Notes under the pieces: generated by a model
The model's input: only the letters and a program-made list of their open reading frames with translations
What the model was told of the DNA's origin: nothing
Database searches by the model: none
Program-made: the position numbers and the translations under genes
In this document: positions 54,205-64,000 of the stretch, piece after piece
Layout: every line of letters begins with the position of its first letter
How positions within the stretch are numbered: position 1 is the first letter of the stretch
DNA from: Nectonema munidae
Lineage: Eukaryota; Nematomorpha; Nectonematoida; Nectonematidae
DNA: 64,000 bases
Assembly (NCBI GenBank): GCA_030549495.1
Contig: JAUIRK010000293.1
Coordinates: forward strand, 806,001-870,000
Direction: 5' to 3'

Positions 54205-57200
54205 TACCTAATAGTTATTATAGACGTTTCACAATACACTGAAATAATCAAAATAATACATTCTTTTGTATATTGTTTGATTTTAATATCGAATTTGACA
54301 AATTTGTAAACAGGTAGCCAACGAGCGTTATTCTCAAAATCATATTTTTTTTGGAAAAAGTAAAATTTTAACTTGATTATTAAAATAATCTTTGACAATT
54401 AATTTTCTACTTATTTCAATTTTCAGCCTTGAAATAGTAACCTTAGTGCGTAAACCTTTTTTGAGGGTGATAGTGGACATATATAATATATTTTCAAAAA
54501 TTAATAATACTAGCTATATCTTGGGGAACTATATATTATGTCAAAGTTAGCCTTACTAATTTATTTATTTAACATTACTAAGTATATCTTTTTAAGGTAG
54601 TAAAATCGAAATTTACTGACTTTTTTTACTATTCAAGTAGTAATATTAATACTTTTATCTTTTCACTAACTCGATTAAGAATCCTAACTAATGTATTAGT
54701 TGTTTTAACTCATCTAAACAATTTCTCCATCTTTGATTCAACTAAATATATTAGTTAAGTAGATTAACATTTTTTCTCAGTGAATGGATCACGGGTCTAC
54801 AAACTATTAATCCAAGTTTGTGCCTCTATTTATGCCAGTGGCGTCAACTTCAAATCAGTGGCAATCCATACGAACAACTACAGCGCTTGTAGGCTGGCTA
54901 TAAAAAATTCAAGAGGTTAAAAGATTCATGGGAGTATAAATATAATAAATAAAAGAGGATAATAAATGTATACATTTTTTAAAAGACTTCGATGAGTGTT
55001 TAACTAACAAATTCGATCACAAGGATGAGTCTCCCCAAAAATACATAGAATTATAAAGCAAATTAAGTTATTGATCAAAATTAAGTGATTGATCAACAAG
55101 AAATCTATAAAAATCAATGAATTTGGTTGCAAAAGACTTGTTTTTCATCACAGAGTCACATAGATCTGAGGGTAATTATGATGCATCGAAAATTAAATGA
55201 AATGTAAAGATAGAAAACTCTTTTTTTAGCGCATTAATATTTTGTAAAAAATTTTCGACCGAGCGCATTGTAGTTCAAGGTGGAGCATGTAGCACCAGAT
55301 TCTATTCTCATAGCACACAGATATGATGGACATTGGTTTTTAAACATGCCTGAAACATAAATCCAAGGAAAAAACCTACGCCTAATTTTTAGACACTCGC
55401 AATTATCAACACGAATAAATTCACTACAGCAGTTTCGATATTTTATGGCATCATTGCAAATAGGGTGCTATGAGAAAGAATTGATCGATTAGAAAAATAT
55501 AGTAGATATTTATAATTCGTTTTCTCCTTCATAAATCTATGGCGCTTTGGGAATCGCTATTTTGTAAAAAGAGAGAGCAATACACGTTATACGATAAATT
55601 GAAACAAATTTAAGAGGAGTGAGATAAATTAGAAATTAATTAAAGACTTTACGAGTTGAGCTGGTGTCATCAGAGAAGAGAGTGGCTGACAGAAATTGGC
55701 TGAAAGAAAGTGGAGAAATGGGGATGTCTAGCTGAGGCCTGCTTTTATCATCAGCCCTGCTTCCATGTCGCGTAGGGTTGCCTTGAGTAAATAAATGAAT
55801 TTGCTGCAAATTAAACATTTAAGCAAGTCTGACTTCAATCGAAACGCGAAAATATAGCATTCACTATTTTCATATAAAGATTCACGTTTATTAAATCTTC
55901 AGCATTGACAACAGGTATGAATTTTTCTTATAAAACCGTGTTACAAAACAAACAAACCACTTTACTTTCTGTTTTACAGGAAGTTAGCAAGCAAATCGAA
56001 GTAAGCGCAAAGAAGAAAAGGGAGATGATGAAGTGAAATTTTTTCAAACATAATGCAACTGCGAAAATAGCAGTGAAATCCACACATTTACTTTCATCAA
56101 CGTGCCTTAGTTATAATAACGTATATGAAACGATGGACTCTGTCTTCTGGATAGATCATTTTTTAGATTATTATCAGAAGTCATTATTTCTTCTTTATTT
56201 CTTTACCTACAATTATTTCCTTCTTAATAAATATATATCCAGGAAACAACTTGTTTATTTCAATTATTCAAGTTCTAATGTTCGTTATGAAAATATTATG
56301 TTTAAAGTGCTAGGAAATTTTGGTAAGTGTTAAGACGTCCTGGATGCTAGGCGCTTTTAATGTATTATTTTCAATTTAAAATTAGTGTACCTGTATTTTA
56401 TTTTTGCTGCTTAATTATAATTAAAATTAGAATGTAAATTATATTTTGTGGAAGAAAACAATGAGAAAGCTCTAAGTTGAGTGGTATGATATAAAAGATG
56501 GGTTGAGGAGTTGGAAGGGTAATTTCTCTAAATTATAATTATAATTAAATATAAATTACTTTTTAGGCAAACAAACAACCAAAAAGTTACTAGTTGAGTA
56601 CAATGAGATTCCAAGAACTTAAAAAATGCGGCATTCACCCTCACTCCAAATACTTGAAAAATTAAATGATTTAAAACCAAATGTTATTCGCGGCTTTGAC
56701 TAAAGAAGGGCCACTCAATAGGCTTGTAAAAATTAAACTTATTTCCATTTTTAAAATTATTTTTAATAGATTAAAAAGAACTCAGGCTCATAAGTTTTAT
56801 CAGGTACTGACCTACTCGGATTCCGACACTGAAACCCGGCACGAATATGTTGTTGTTTTGAAAAAATTAAACCTTTGGCGAAATAAACATATTTTAAGTT
56901 TGTGAAAATGTGCGCTCTATGCGCAACATGGGTCCATGCAACGTGGTTTACAAAGTCAAAGGAATCTTCTTACAAGAAAGTTTGCTAAATGATTCTGTTA
57001 CGCTTACAAGTTACAAAGCAGTGCATGTAATATATAGAAGGAGGAAAAGCACGTACTCATGCCAATCTCATCGAAGTGTTCTTGACTTTTGTCTTGAGAA
57101 AGCCTCTATCTTTATATACTATTTATCCTCCTTAGGCAAAATCGTCGTCAGGTAAATAGAAGAACTTAAATAGAACGCATTGCCCGGATACGCAAGTAAG

Positions 57201-59486
57201 CTGGAAACTCCTACCATTCCTGGCCCTGAATGAGCTAATGATCTTTCTAAGTACGTCCCAATTTCTCCTATATCCATTCATTATGTCAAATTGAACTTTC
57301 AGAGGACGCAAGAGATGGAATTGATTATGGCTTACAATGAACAACCATTTTATAAAAAAAGTGCAGAAAACTTTGCAACATCAGTTGAAATAGACGCATC
57401 ACAGTTGATGGAGGAAAATCATGACTAAAATGAAAAGTCTCTGGTTGGGCAAATTAGAACTGAGTTAAAAGGTTTGTAAATTTGGGGCTCTCTTTTCCTA
57501 GACTGCATCGTGAGACAGCAAGTACTCTCTGGAAAAGACTTTGATACTTATTGTGTACTGAGGCTAGACTTTTCAACTCTCAACTTCATTGAGGGTGATG
57601 CATTTATTCAACGTTAGTTTCTGGGTTTTCTTGAGGAAATTGATTGTGATTCATTTTTCATGCTGTGGCCGCTAAAATGAATAAAGTTAAATGTCATTTT
57701 AAGTCCTAAACAATGAAAATTATGTTTCATTTTGTACCATCTTCTTTAAAATCGTTTTCTTTAGTCAATGAACAAAAGTTTTCTTATCATAAAAGTAAAA
57801 AAAAACTTTAAAAGTCAAATAATAAGTTATACAATTGAAATTTTTTCCTGTTTTTGTTTTGAAATTTCTTTTCTCTCCTTTACATATTATGTGTGACCAG
57901 TTCTGTTCTCCGTCCATGGACTTCCAAAATAGGGGAAGGGGCAAAATTATATATTTTAAATTTTCTTTTCATGAAACAAAAATTGGAATAAAAGGATTAG
58001 ACCTTATAGTTTTTATATCTATCAGATTGGTGTTACAAAATTCAAACATTTGAAGACTTTATTAAAATAATATAAGCCTCTTTTTTGAGGTTAATTCTTT
58101 CAAATATTCTGCAATTGTAATTTTTTGGTGTAAAGGTTTCATTTCTTTCTTCGCTGCAAGGAAACTCCCCCAAGAATAACAATAGTTAAACTAATGAAGA
58201 TAAGATCTAAATCAAGGATGTGGCCTATCAATCAACACAAAACAAACATTGAAGGAAGCATTGTTTAGTGTAATTGATGTTTACTACGTCTTTCACTTAT
58301 CACACTCAAAATGCTTCTCAAAGATGAAAGTCCTTTTTTTAAAGGAAGCAAATATTTAATGTTTGAAAAAAATTTTTGTGAAATTTGAAATAAACTTTAC
58401 TGCATTTTGTTTATGTTATATTTTTAGTTTCAGCTACAAGTTTTTGATCAAGTGCAGCAAAATTCTTTCTAGAGAAAGATTCTGTAAAACATTTAATTAC
58501 TGAAGAAGTAATTTGACATGTTTTGAATTAAGGTGTGAAATTTGAGAAAGTTTCGTGTATATAACTTGTTTTGGACTTTAGAACGTGATTTTTAAACACT
58601 TGAAATTTAAACATATACACGTAAAATTTAAACACATAATTTTAAACACGAGAAATTTAAACATGTTTAGCAAAAAAGTGTTCTAATTTGGGAGAGATTT
58701 TGTGTTTAAAATATGTTTAGAATGTAAACAGGTTTTCTACAGTGTGAAAACTCTTTTTAAGCCAGAAAATACTCTCTAACAAACTGCACTTGAAATATCA
58801 AACGTGATACAACCTGACAAAGACATCATTTTATATTGACAAAATAGAAATAAAATAAAGAAATGCCAGCATATAAAGCAAAAGCATTAGGGAAGGCTTC
58901 TTTCATTGGAAAAAATAAAGCAGAAATATCTTAAAGAGATTTATGAATCAAGGGATCAAACTTTGAATTTATAAACGGCTAAAAAATTGTCCATTAGTTT
59001 GATAAAATATCAATTTAACATTAAAAAGCTTTTAAATTTTCAGTTCACAATCAAATGCATCACCGTCCGATTCAATATTGGAAATTTTCAAGAGAGGTAG
59101 AAATATTATTTTTGAGCTTAAAAATAGAGGAGAAGAAGGTAGAAGTGATTGAATCAAAGTAAAAATTTGAAACATTTTTAATCATTCGCAGGTTTAAGTA
59201 AAGCTAAAGTTCTTTTAATCACTAAGCCTGTAAAATGGTTTCTTTGTTTTTAATCAAGCTCTGCAGTTCTGTTGATTTCAAGCATATGTCTGAATTAGAA
59301 TTATCCATACATTTAAATAATATAATTGTATATAAAGGAATAATTTTACTATTTTCAAGTACTTGCAAAAGTTCTTCATGATTTGTGAGAACTAAGCGTG
59401 TAGGAAGAAATCTCGTATTAACTTTTTTCCTTTTTATATTCTTGAAATTTCATACATTGTGAACAACTTTTGAAGTCCATTACACA
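54205..59486. other. Right-arm-only block of 5.3 kb
   Basis: There is no counterpart in the left arm, where 1.3 kb of other sequence (25,182-26,469) occupies the place. The last 250 bp or so continue the hAT transposase that is cut short in the left arm, so this side probably holds the older arrangement. Elsewhere I recognise no gene. Frames of 60-86 residues (for example 56,681-56,905 and 56,910-57,155) have no known motifs. A hAT-like end (CAGTGGCGTCAACTTC) lies near 54,838, and a run of TTTAAACAC-type words at 58,590-58,680. Confidence 0.7.
58590..58680. repeat. Short cluster of TTTAAACA words
   Basis: About six spaced copies of AAATTTAAACA(C/T) occur within 90 bp, in the right-arm-only block. 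The spacing is irregular (roughly 15-20 bp). No function can be assigned. Confidence 0.5.
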
Positions 59487-60298
59487 TTACAAAAAACTTT
59501 AGACTTTCTGAATTTTGTTGCATGGCATGTAAAACAACAGGATGAAGTTGGTAATTGAAGCAATGGATGGAAAGTGTCTCTTTAGCACTCATTGTACTTC
59601 GGAGTTGTGAAATATCTCTTGCTCCAGCTAATTCAATTGTGAAATATTTCATCTCAGCAGAAGCCAAGTTATCAACGTTTTTTCAAGAAAACTATTTCTT
59701 TGAATGTACCTATAAATTCCTTTTGTGAGCTTGAAGAAAAACAATGGCTATTTTTCTGAATAGTTTATACTATCTAAAAATGAAACACTTAGATCAAAAA
59801 ATTACAACGAGAAAACTTACTTCCTCAAGATGTTTCTTTTTTTCCATCATAAAAGTCATTATATTAAAAAAAAAAAGCCCATTTTATTTTTCAGCGGAAT
59901 ATTTTAAGATATCCGTTATCCCAGCAGAAAGGCAGCTCTTTCTTTTTTTTCGTGCTTATCCAATCTTTGATCAGAGCAAAGAGCTTATTTCAAATTTGTG
60001 AAGCCAGTAATTGTAAACGTTTCTTCCAAATGGGATTCATTTGTTGGACTAAAATATCCTTCAAATAGAGTCTTAACTTTTATAAAAAATGTCTACCCTT
60101 TTGTTGAAAAATGTCTATAAGCAAAACAAAAAGCTGCTTGTTTTACTATTGAATATTCGAGCGAAGGGAAAGCTTGTTACCAAGCACTTTAAAATTTTCT
60201 TTCTCTTGCCAAAGTTTTAATACCGAAAGGTTGATGGGGACCGTCATTTTTTAAATCCAAGTCATCTGCTTTTTACATTGTCAATTTCAGAGTCTACT
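59240..60298 (-). pseudogene. hAT transposase remnant with TTF-type N-terminus (right arm, longer)
   Basis: This is the mirror of 24,370-25,181 and continues past the left-arm breakpoint. The minus strand reads AAFCFAYRHFSTKG-type sequence near 60,110, then MKYFTIELAGARDISQLRST near 59,650, IHCFNYQLHPVVLHAMQQ near 59,575, VMCNGLQKLFTMYEISRI to 59,434, and after a break TRFLPTRLVLTNHEELLQVL to about 59,340. The added part fits the I-H-C...F-F...L-Q-x-L-Y-x-x-x-E-x-S segment of DUF4371-type hAT proteins. No C-terminal dimerisation region is seen. Confidence 0.55.
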
Positions 60299-60503
60299 TC
60301 ACATGGATAGAGAGTACTAACACTCAGGTGTTGCTAATAATTTAAATTGAATACAACCAGTTCGGAAAATTTATAAAAGCCGTTACTGAAAGTTGGGGAA
60401 TCTTTTCATTAAGTTCATTGCTAGTTGACTTTTCTTTCTGAAATAAAATGAAATTTTTTTTATTGAATTGAAGTTACGACTCATTGAAGCAAACCGATAG
60501 TTT

Positions 60504-61085
60504 TTAAGGAACAAGATCATTTAGTTCAGTTTGTGTTATGAGATGTGGTTTCTTATCGGATTCCAGCACTGCGGCATAATTTGCATCATGAACTTCTGAA
60601 TCTTCTGAGTTGGAGCTGTCATCGCTTGGCACTTTCAAAGGTGGTTGAGGTACAGGAAAATCATTTGAATGTGAGACTGGGCGAATAGCAGAAGCACGAC
60701 GTGGATACAAAATAGATTTTTTGTTCTTTCTATTACAGCCTAAATAAAAAATCCTTTACTACTTTAGTTAGAAAATTTTAATAAGTGTAACATAACTTTG
60801 ATATCAGTTAAACAGAAATAGCAATCTGTTCAATGATCTTTAGGTTCTCTCTAGATCATTGGTACTCCAAACAGAAGTCCAGGCCCTTTTCCTTTTACCC
60901 AGGCAGAAAGAGAACTTGTACATTAAACACAGCATATGTGAGGTGCCCAGTTTTTGTCTTGGTCACCAACTTTACATCCAAAGTATAGCTCATAAAGTTT
61001 TTTGACATGTGTTGTTAAATGCCTCTTGTATTGGTTTAATGTAACTGAACCACATATATGTAACAAAATTTATCAGGTTAATTTT
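60504..61085 (-). pseudogene. Transposon-like KVGDQDK-family protein remnant (right arm)
   Basis: Mirror of 23,620-24,201. It keeps the same two stop codons and nearly the same protein (DANYAAVLESDKKPHLI for DANYVAVLESDKKPRLI). The intron donor at the boundary reads TTATGT instead of GTATGT, so splicing there would fail. Confidence 0.6.
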
Positions 61086-61209
61086 TACACTCTCGGCATT
61101 TTGAAATTTTTACTTTTACAAATTAAAGAATAATATTCTAAAAAAGATAATCTAGATTGCAAGCGAATCATATTTATATATATAACATTTTTTCGCATTT
61201 TTCCACTTT

Positions 61210-61640
61210 GAGCTAAAATTTTTATATGATGAAAGTGGGGTTTGAATTTTTTTTATCCACATCTACCTTATTTTGGATTCTGAGTTTGATGGTTATAGTG
61301 GCGTGACCCTGAATTGAGGTCAATGACCCGTGCCAGGTAAGGAAATTTTGCAATTTTCGTGTTAGCAATTTTTTCACCGTGTTAGGAATATGTATGAATA
61401 TTAATTGTCTAAAAAATTTCAGATATATTAATAATAATAATAGTAAAATATTATTATTTTTTAGTTTATTGATGCATTTTTCATTTAGCAAGCTCAAAAT
61501 GATACTCCAGCTTAACTAAACCTTTTATTGAGTGGATTTTGTAGTCCATTTTTTCCTTGATATATTTCAAAAAATTTTAGAAAACCAAAATCTAAATTTA
61601 ATCAAAAACTTTATATCCCAAACTACTATAAAATACTATG
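61210..61640. other. Right-arm-only stretch opposite the 5.7 kb left block
   Basis: 430 bp with no match in the left arm and no recognisable feature. A 91-residue minus-strand frame here is Leu/Asn/Lys-rich and looks like chance. Confidence 0.7.
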
Positions 61641-61836
61641 ATCTTTATTCATAATTAGGCTTTTCGATTTTCACAAAATTTCATTTAAAGCATTCGATAT
61701 GCATTTTGCAATAGTAAACGGTTTTCTTTTCTTTTTGTTAAACCGAGTTCAAACCTTTAACATTTTCTGTACATGTCATAAATGCATAAATGTAACACAT
61801 TTAACTAGCTGTAAAATGTTAACCCTATTAGTGCGG

Positions 61837-64000
61837 TAGGGTAGGTCGATTTTTATAATTCAATTTTGGACAAGTCTAGATAACTAAGTTTTGATTTAGT
61901 AAAAAAAATTTTTTAAAAATTATGATAAAATATTTTAAAACTTTTTGAGGAAATAAAATTTTTATTTTGTTGTCAAGTCTTAATTTATCCCAAGTTTAAA
62001 ATGGCTAAAAGAAAAGTTCCTATCACCAGAAATCAAAGTTTTAAAAAATTTTGTGAAAACCTTCTCCTTTAGATGAAAGAGAGCGCCTCCAACTACAAGA
62101 CAGGTTATTCAATATAGTTATTTTCTTAAGAATAGCAATCATTTCATTAAAGATTATGAGTTATCAAAAATAATTGCTAAAGAAATTATAAATATATGGG
62201 GCTCTATTAATCCACTTCTTCCTTTGTATAGTGAATATTATATTATTAAAATGATGGATAAAATTTGTTTTAAGCAAGCTAAAGAAATTAATAGAAAGTC
62301 GTTGACAAGTATACACGAACAAAATTTGGAAGAAAAATTAGACAAACTATTTGACATTTCTGCGTGTACTTGCAAAGCCAGTTCGTTCTTGTGATGACAA
62401 TGCAGTGAAATGTAAGACTAAAAGTTGTAAACAAAAGCATATAGTTTTTACTTGTCTTCCCAAAAAAAAGGTTCCATTAGAAGAAAGAGCTTATTTAAAA
62501 GATCAAAGAGATAAAGTTGGTATCGAAAGGTTTATATCAGTTGGGAACTGTGGACAGAAAATCATGCTTAAAGTATAATAATATAAAAAAGCTTCAAACT
62601 GATCAAAACCAAATCAAAATTTTGAAAGAAAAGCAAAAAGATACATTTTCATTTGATAAAACTGATGATATTTTTTTCGCTGAAGATATTTTTGATGAGA
62701 TAAATTCAGATGCCTGTAATTTTGACTTCGTTTCAGATGAATCGGTTAAAACTCCTTACAACTTTATAAAGACTCCTAGATTTGCTCTTGAAGCTATAAG
62801 AGGAAGTGTTTCTTCAGGACTTGCTGAAAGTTATGCTAATGCCCTTTTACTAGATTTGGAAGCAATGGATCTTCTTGATAAAAGTATTGACATTAAACAA
62901 GTTTTGCTCGATAAATCCAAAATTGATGGAGAAAAAATTAAATTGAAATCGAGAAATGAAAAAATGCATAAAGAAAGCATACAAAGATTGATATGTATTG
63001 GAGTAAATGGAAGAATAGATAAAGAAACTTTATCGTATTCTGAAGTTAAAAACGAAATGGAGAAAAGAAAAATTTCAAAAGAAAAAAAAACTGAGCATCA
63101 CTTAACTTTTACCGTTGAAGAAGGAAGCAAAAAAGAACTTATTTAACACACCGAAGTATTCCAATCAAAGGAGCTGCTGGCAGATATCTTGCTCAAGAAG
63201 TAGCAGATGTTTTGAAAGAGTTCGATAGCTTTGATACCATTAAAGCAATACTTCTAGACAATACAAGTGTTAACACAGGATGTAAAAATGGACTTGTAAC
63301 TTCACTAGAACAAATAGTTGGTCACAGAATACACATAATAGGCTGTTCAGTGCATCAAAATGAACTTCCGTTTAAGGCAATATTCAAAAATTTTGATGGA
63401 AGCAGTTTGAGTCCAACAGGATTTTCTGGTTTTTAGGAAAATTCGCGAAAAAGATATTCATCAACTACCCCAAATACAATTCATTAAAATAAGTGGGGAC
63501 TTGGATAAAACAGATTTTTCAGATGAAGTGTTAAAAGGTTTGAGCTCAGATCAAAGACTGTTGTATGAATATGCTATTGGAATTTGAGCAGGACAAGTGA
63601 ATGCACGTTTGGCTTCCTGGAAAATAGGACCAGTTAATCATTCAAGATGGTTAACTTTAGCTACAAGATTAATGTGTTTATGGACTAGAGGTTCTTATCC
63701 AAGTAGCTTGCAGAAAGATCTAGGAAAAATGATAAAGTTCATTATTCAAGTTTATGCTGTAAATTGGTTTGAGATAAAAAGAGATGCTAAATTCCACAAT
63801 CAACAGTTATACATTTTCAATATGATAAAAAGAGGTACAAAACATTCTTTTTAAAAGTTTAAAGTATAATGCTTTTGCTCTCTTGCCTGAAAACCTTTTT
63901 ATTTTCAATGATAAAATCTGGAGACTTGGAAATAAGAAAAAAAGGAATTGAAAAAGTTCTATCAATCAGGTAAGCTTTATTAACTTCATATTTTCTTTAA
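61837..64000 (+). mobile_element. TAGGG-ended DNA transposon, right-arm copy (cut by the window edge)
   Basis: It starts TAGGGTAGGTCGATTTTTA with the flanking repeat (TTAGTGCGG, reverse complement of CCGCACTAA) just outside. It pairs with 15,388-17,552, so the element was in place before the arms formed. The other end lies beyond the window. Confidence 0.9.
62000..64000 (+). pseudogene. Transposase of the TAGGG-ended transposon (right-arm copy, partial)
   Basis: It starts MAKRKVPITRNQSF at 62,000 and mirrors the left-arm gene. Open pieces lie at 62,517-63,146 (209 residues), 63,212-63,436 (with LLDNTSVNTGCKNG and IIGCSVHQNELPFKAIF) and 63,597-63,854 (NHSRWLTLATRLM). It shares the GFSGF frameshift and the TGA before AGQVNARLAS with the left copy. 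It has two further breaks the left copy lacks: a one-base loss near 63,130 (GSKKELI in place of GSKKGTYLTHRS) and a shift in the Cys cluster near 62,378. The Arg of CSRHQNE is Val here. Confidence 0.75.

Larger units (their letters stand above)
44920..64000 (-). repeat. Giant inverted repeat, right arm (runs off the window)
   Basis: This is the reverse complement of the left arm. Pairing starts at CTATGAGGAAAGC (44,920, opposite 35,823) and continues to the last base of the window (opposite 15,388). Two blocks have no partner in the left arm: 54,205-59,486 and 61,210-61,640. The arm also has a 37-bp insertion near 60,430-60,467 that the left arm lacks. Confidence 0.97.

Noticed and set aside
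55980-56036. Possible exon (EVSKQIEVSAKKKREMMK) after a TTTTACAG acceptor
   Set aside because: It is too short, has no upstream partner exon and no recognisable family; it could be chance in AT-rich DNA.
15388-64000. The large inverted repeat as terminal repeats of one giant mobile element
   Set aside because: The spacer holds unrelated fragments and a host receptor gene, and no capsid, polymerase or integrase genes. No target duplication is seen.

Overview
The window is AT-rich animal DNA dominated by repeats. Its only recognised conserved gene is the 3' end of the mitochondrial Hsp70 gene (HSPA9/mortalin) at 1,027-3,317, on the + strand. That gene has a roughly 2 kb intron carrying a MITE. 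Large introns, a mix of hAT, pogo/Tigger and piggyBac transposons, CR1/Jockey-type LINEs and tRNA-derived SINEs point to an invertebrate, probably an arthropod. A copepod would fit, but this is a guess from the repeat mix.

Layout. 1-3,490: HSPA9 3' end. 3,890-17,552: a graveyard of DNA transposons. It holds two SINEs, a fragment of a TAGGG-ended transposon, a Tigger relic, a clean hAT element with 8-bp target duplications (10,349-12,175), two copies of an undescribed 2.3 kb non-coding repeat, and a 2.8 kb transposon (14,770-17,552).

The dominant structure is a giant inverted repeat. The left arm covers 15,388-35,823 in this window. The right arm covers 44,920-64,000 and runs off the window end. 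A 9.1 kb spacer (35,824-44,919) separates them. The arms pair almost base for base over long stretches; translated segments of 65-130 residues differ by 0-2 residues. Two heterologous blocks break the pairing: 17,758-23,494 opposite 61,210-61,640, and 25,182-26,469 opposite 54,205-59,486. The left-only blocks hold a LINE, a piggyBac relic split by another transposon, and a PHD-finger LINE ORF1. The inner end of the repeat lies inside a tRNA-derived SINE.

The spacer holds the only long intact reading frame outside transposons, a 299-residue seven-transmembrane receptor-like protein (36,043-36,942, minus). It also holds Tigger and hAT fragments, a nearly complete pogo-type transposon with perfect 28-bp ends (39,974-41,773), several minisatellites and a hairpin with 123-bp arms. 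A shorter inverted pair inside the spacer lies close to the same symmetry axis, so the palindrome may once have reached further inward.

Most genes here do not work together: HSPA9 and the receptor are host genes, and the rest is transposon debris. I saw no retrovirus, LTR element, Polinton, CRISPR array, rRNA or functional tRNA. An inverted joining of two haplotypes by the assembler is a real alternative to a genuine palindrome.
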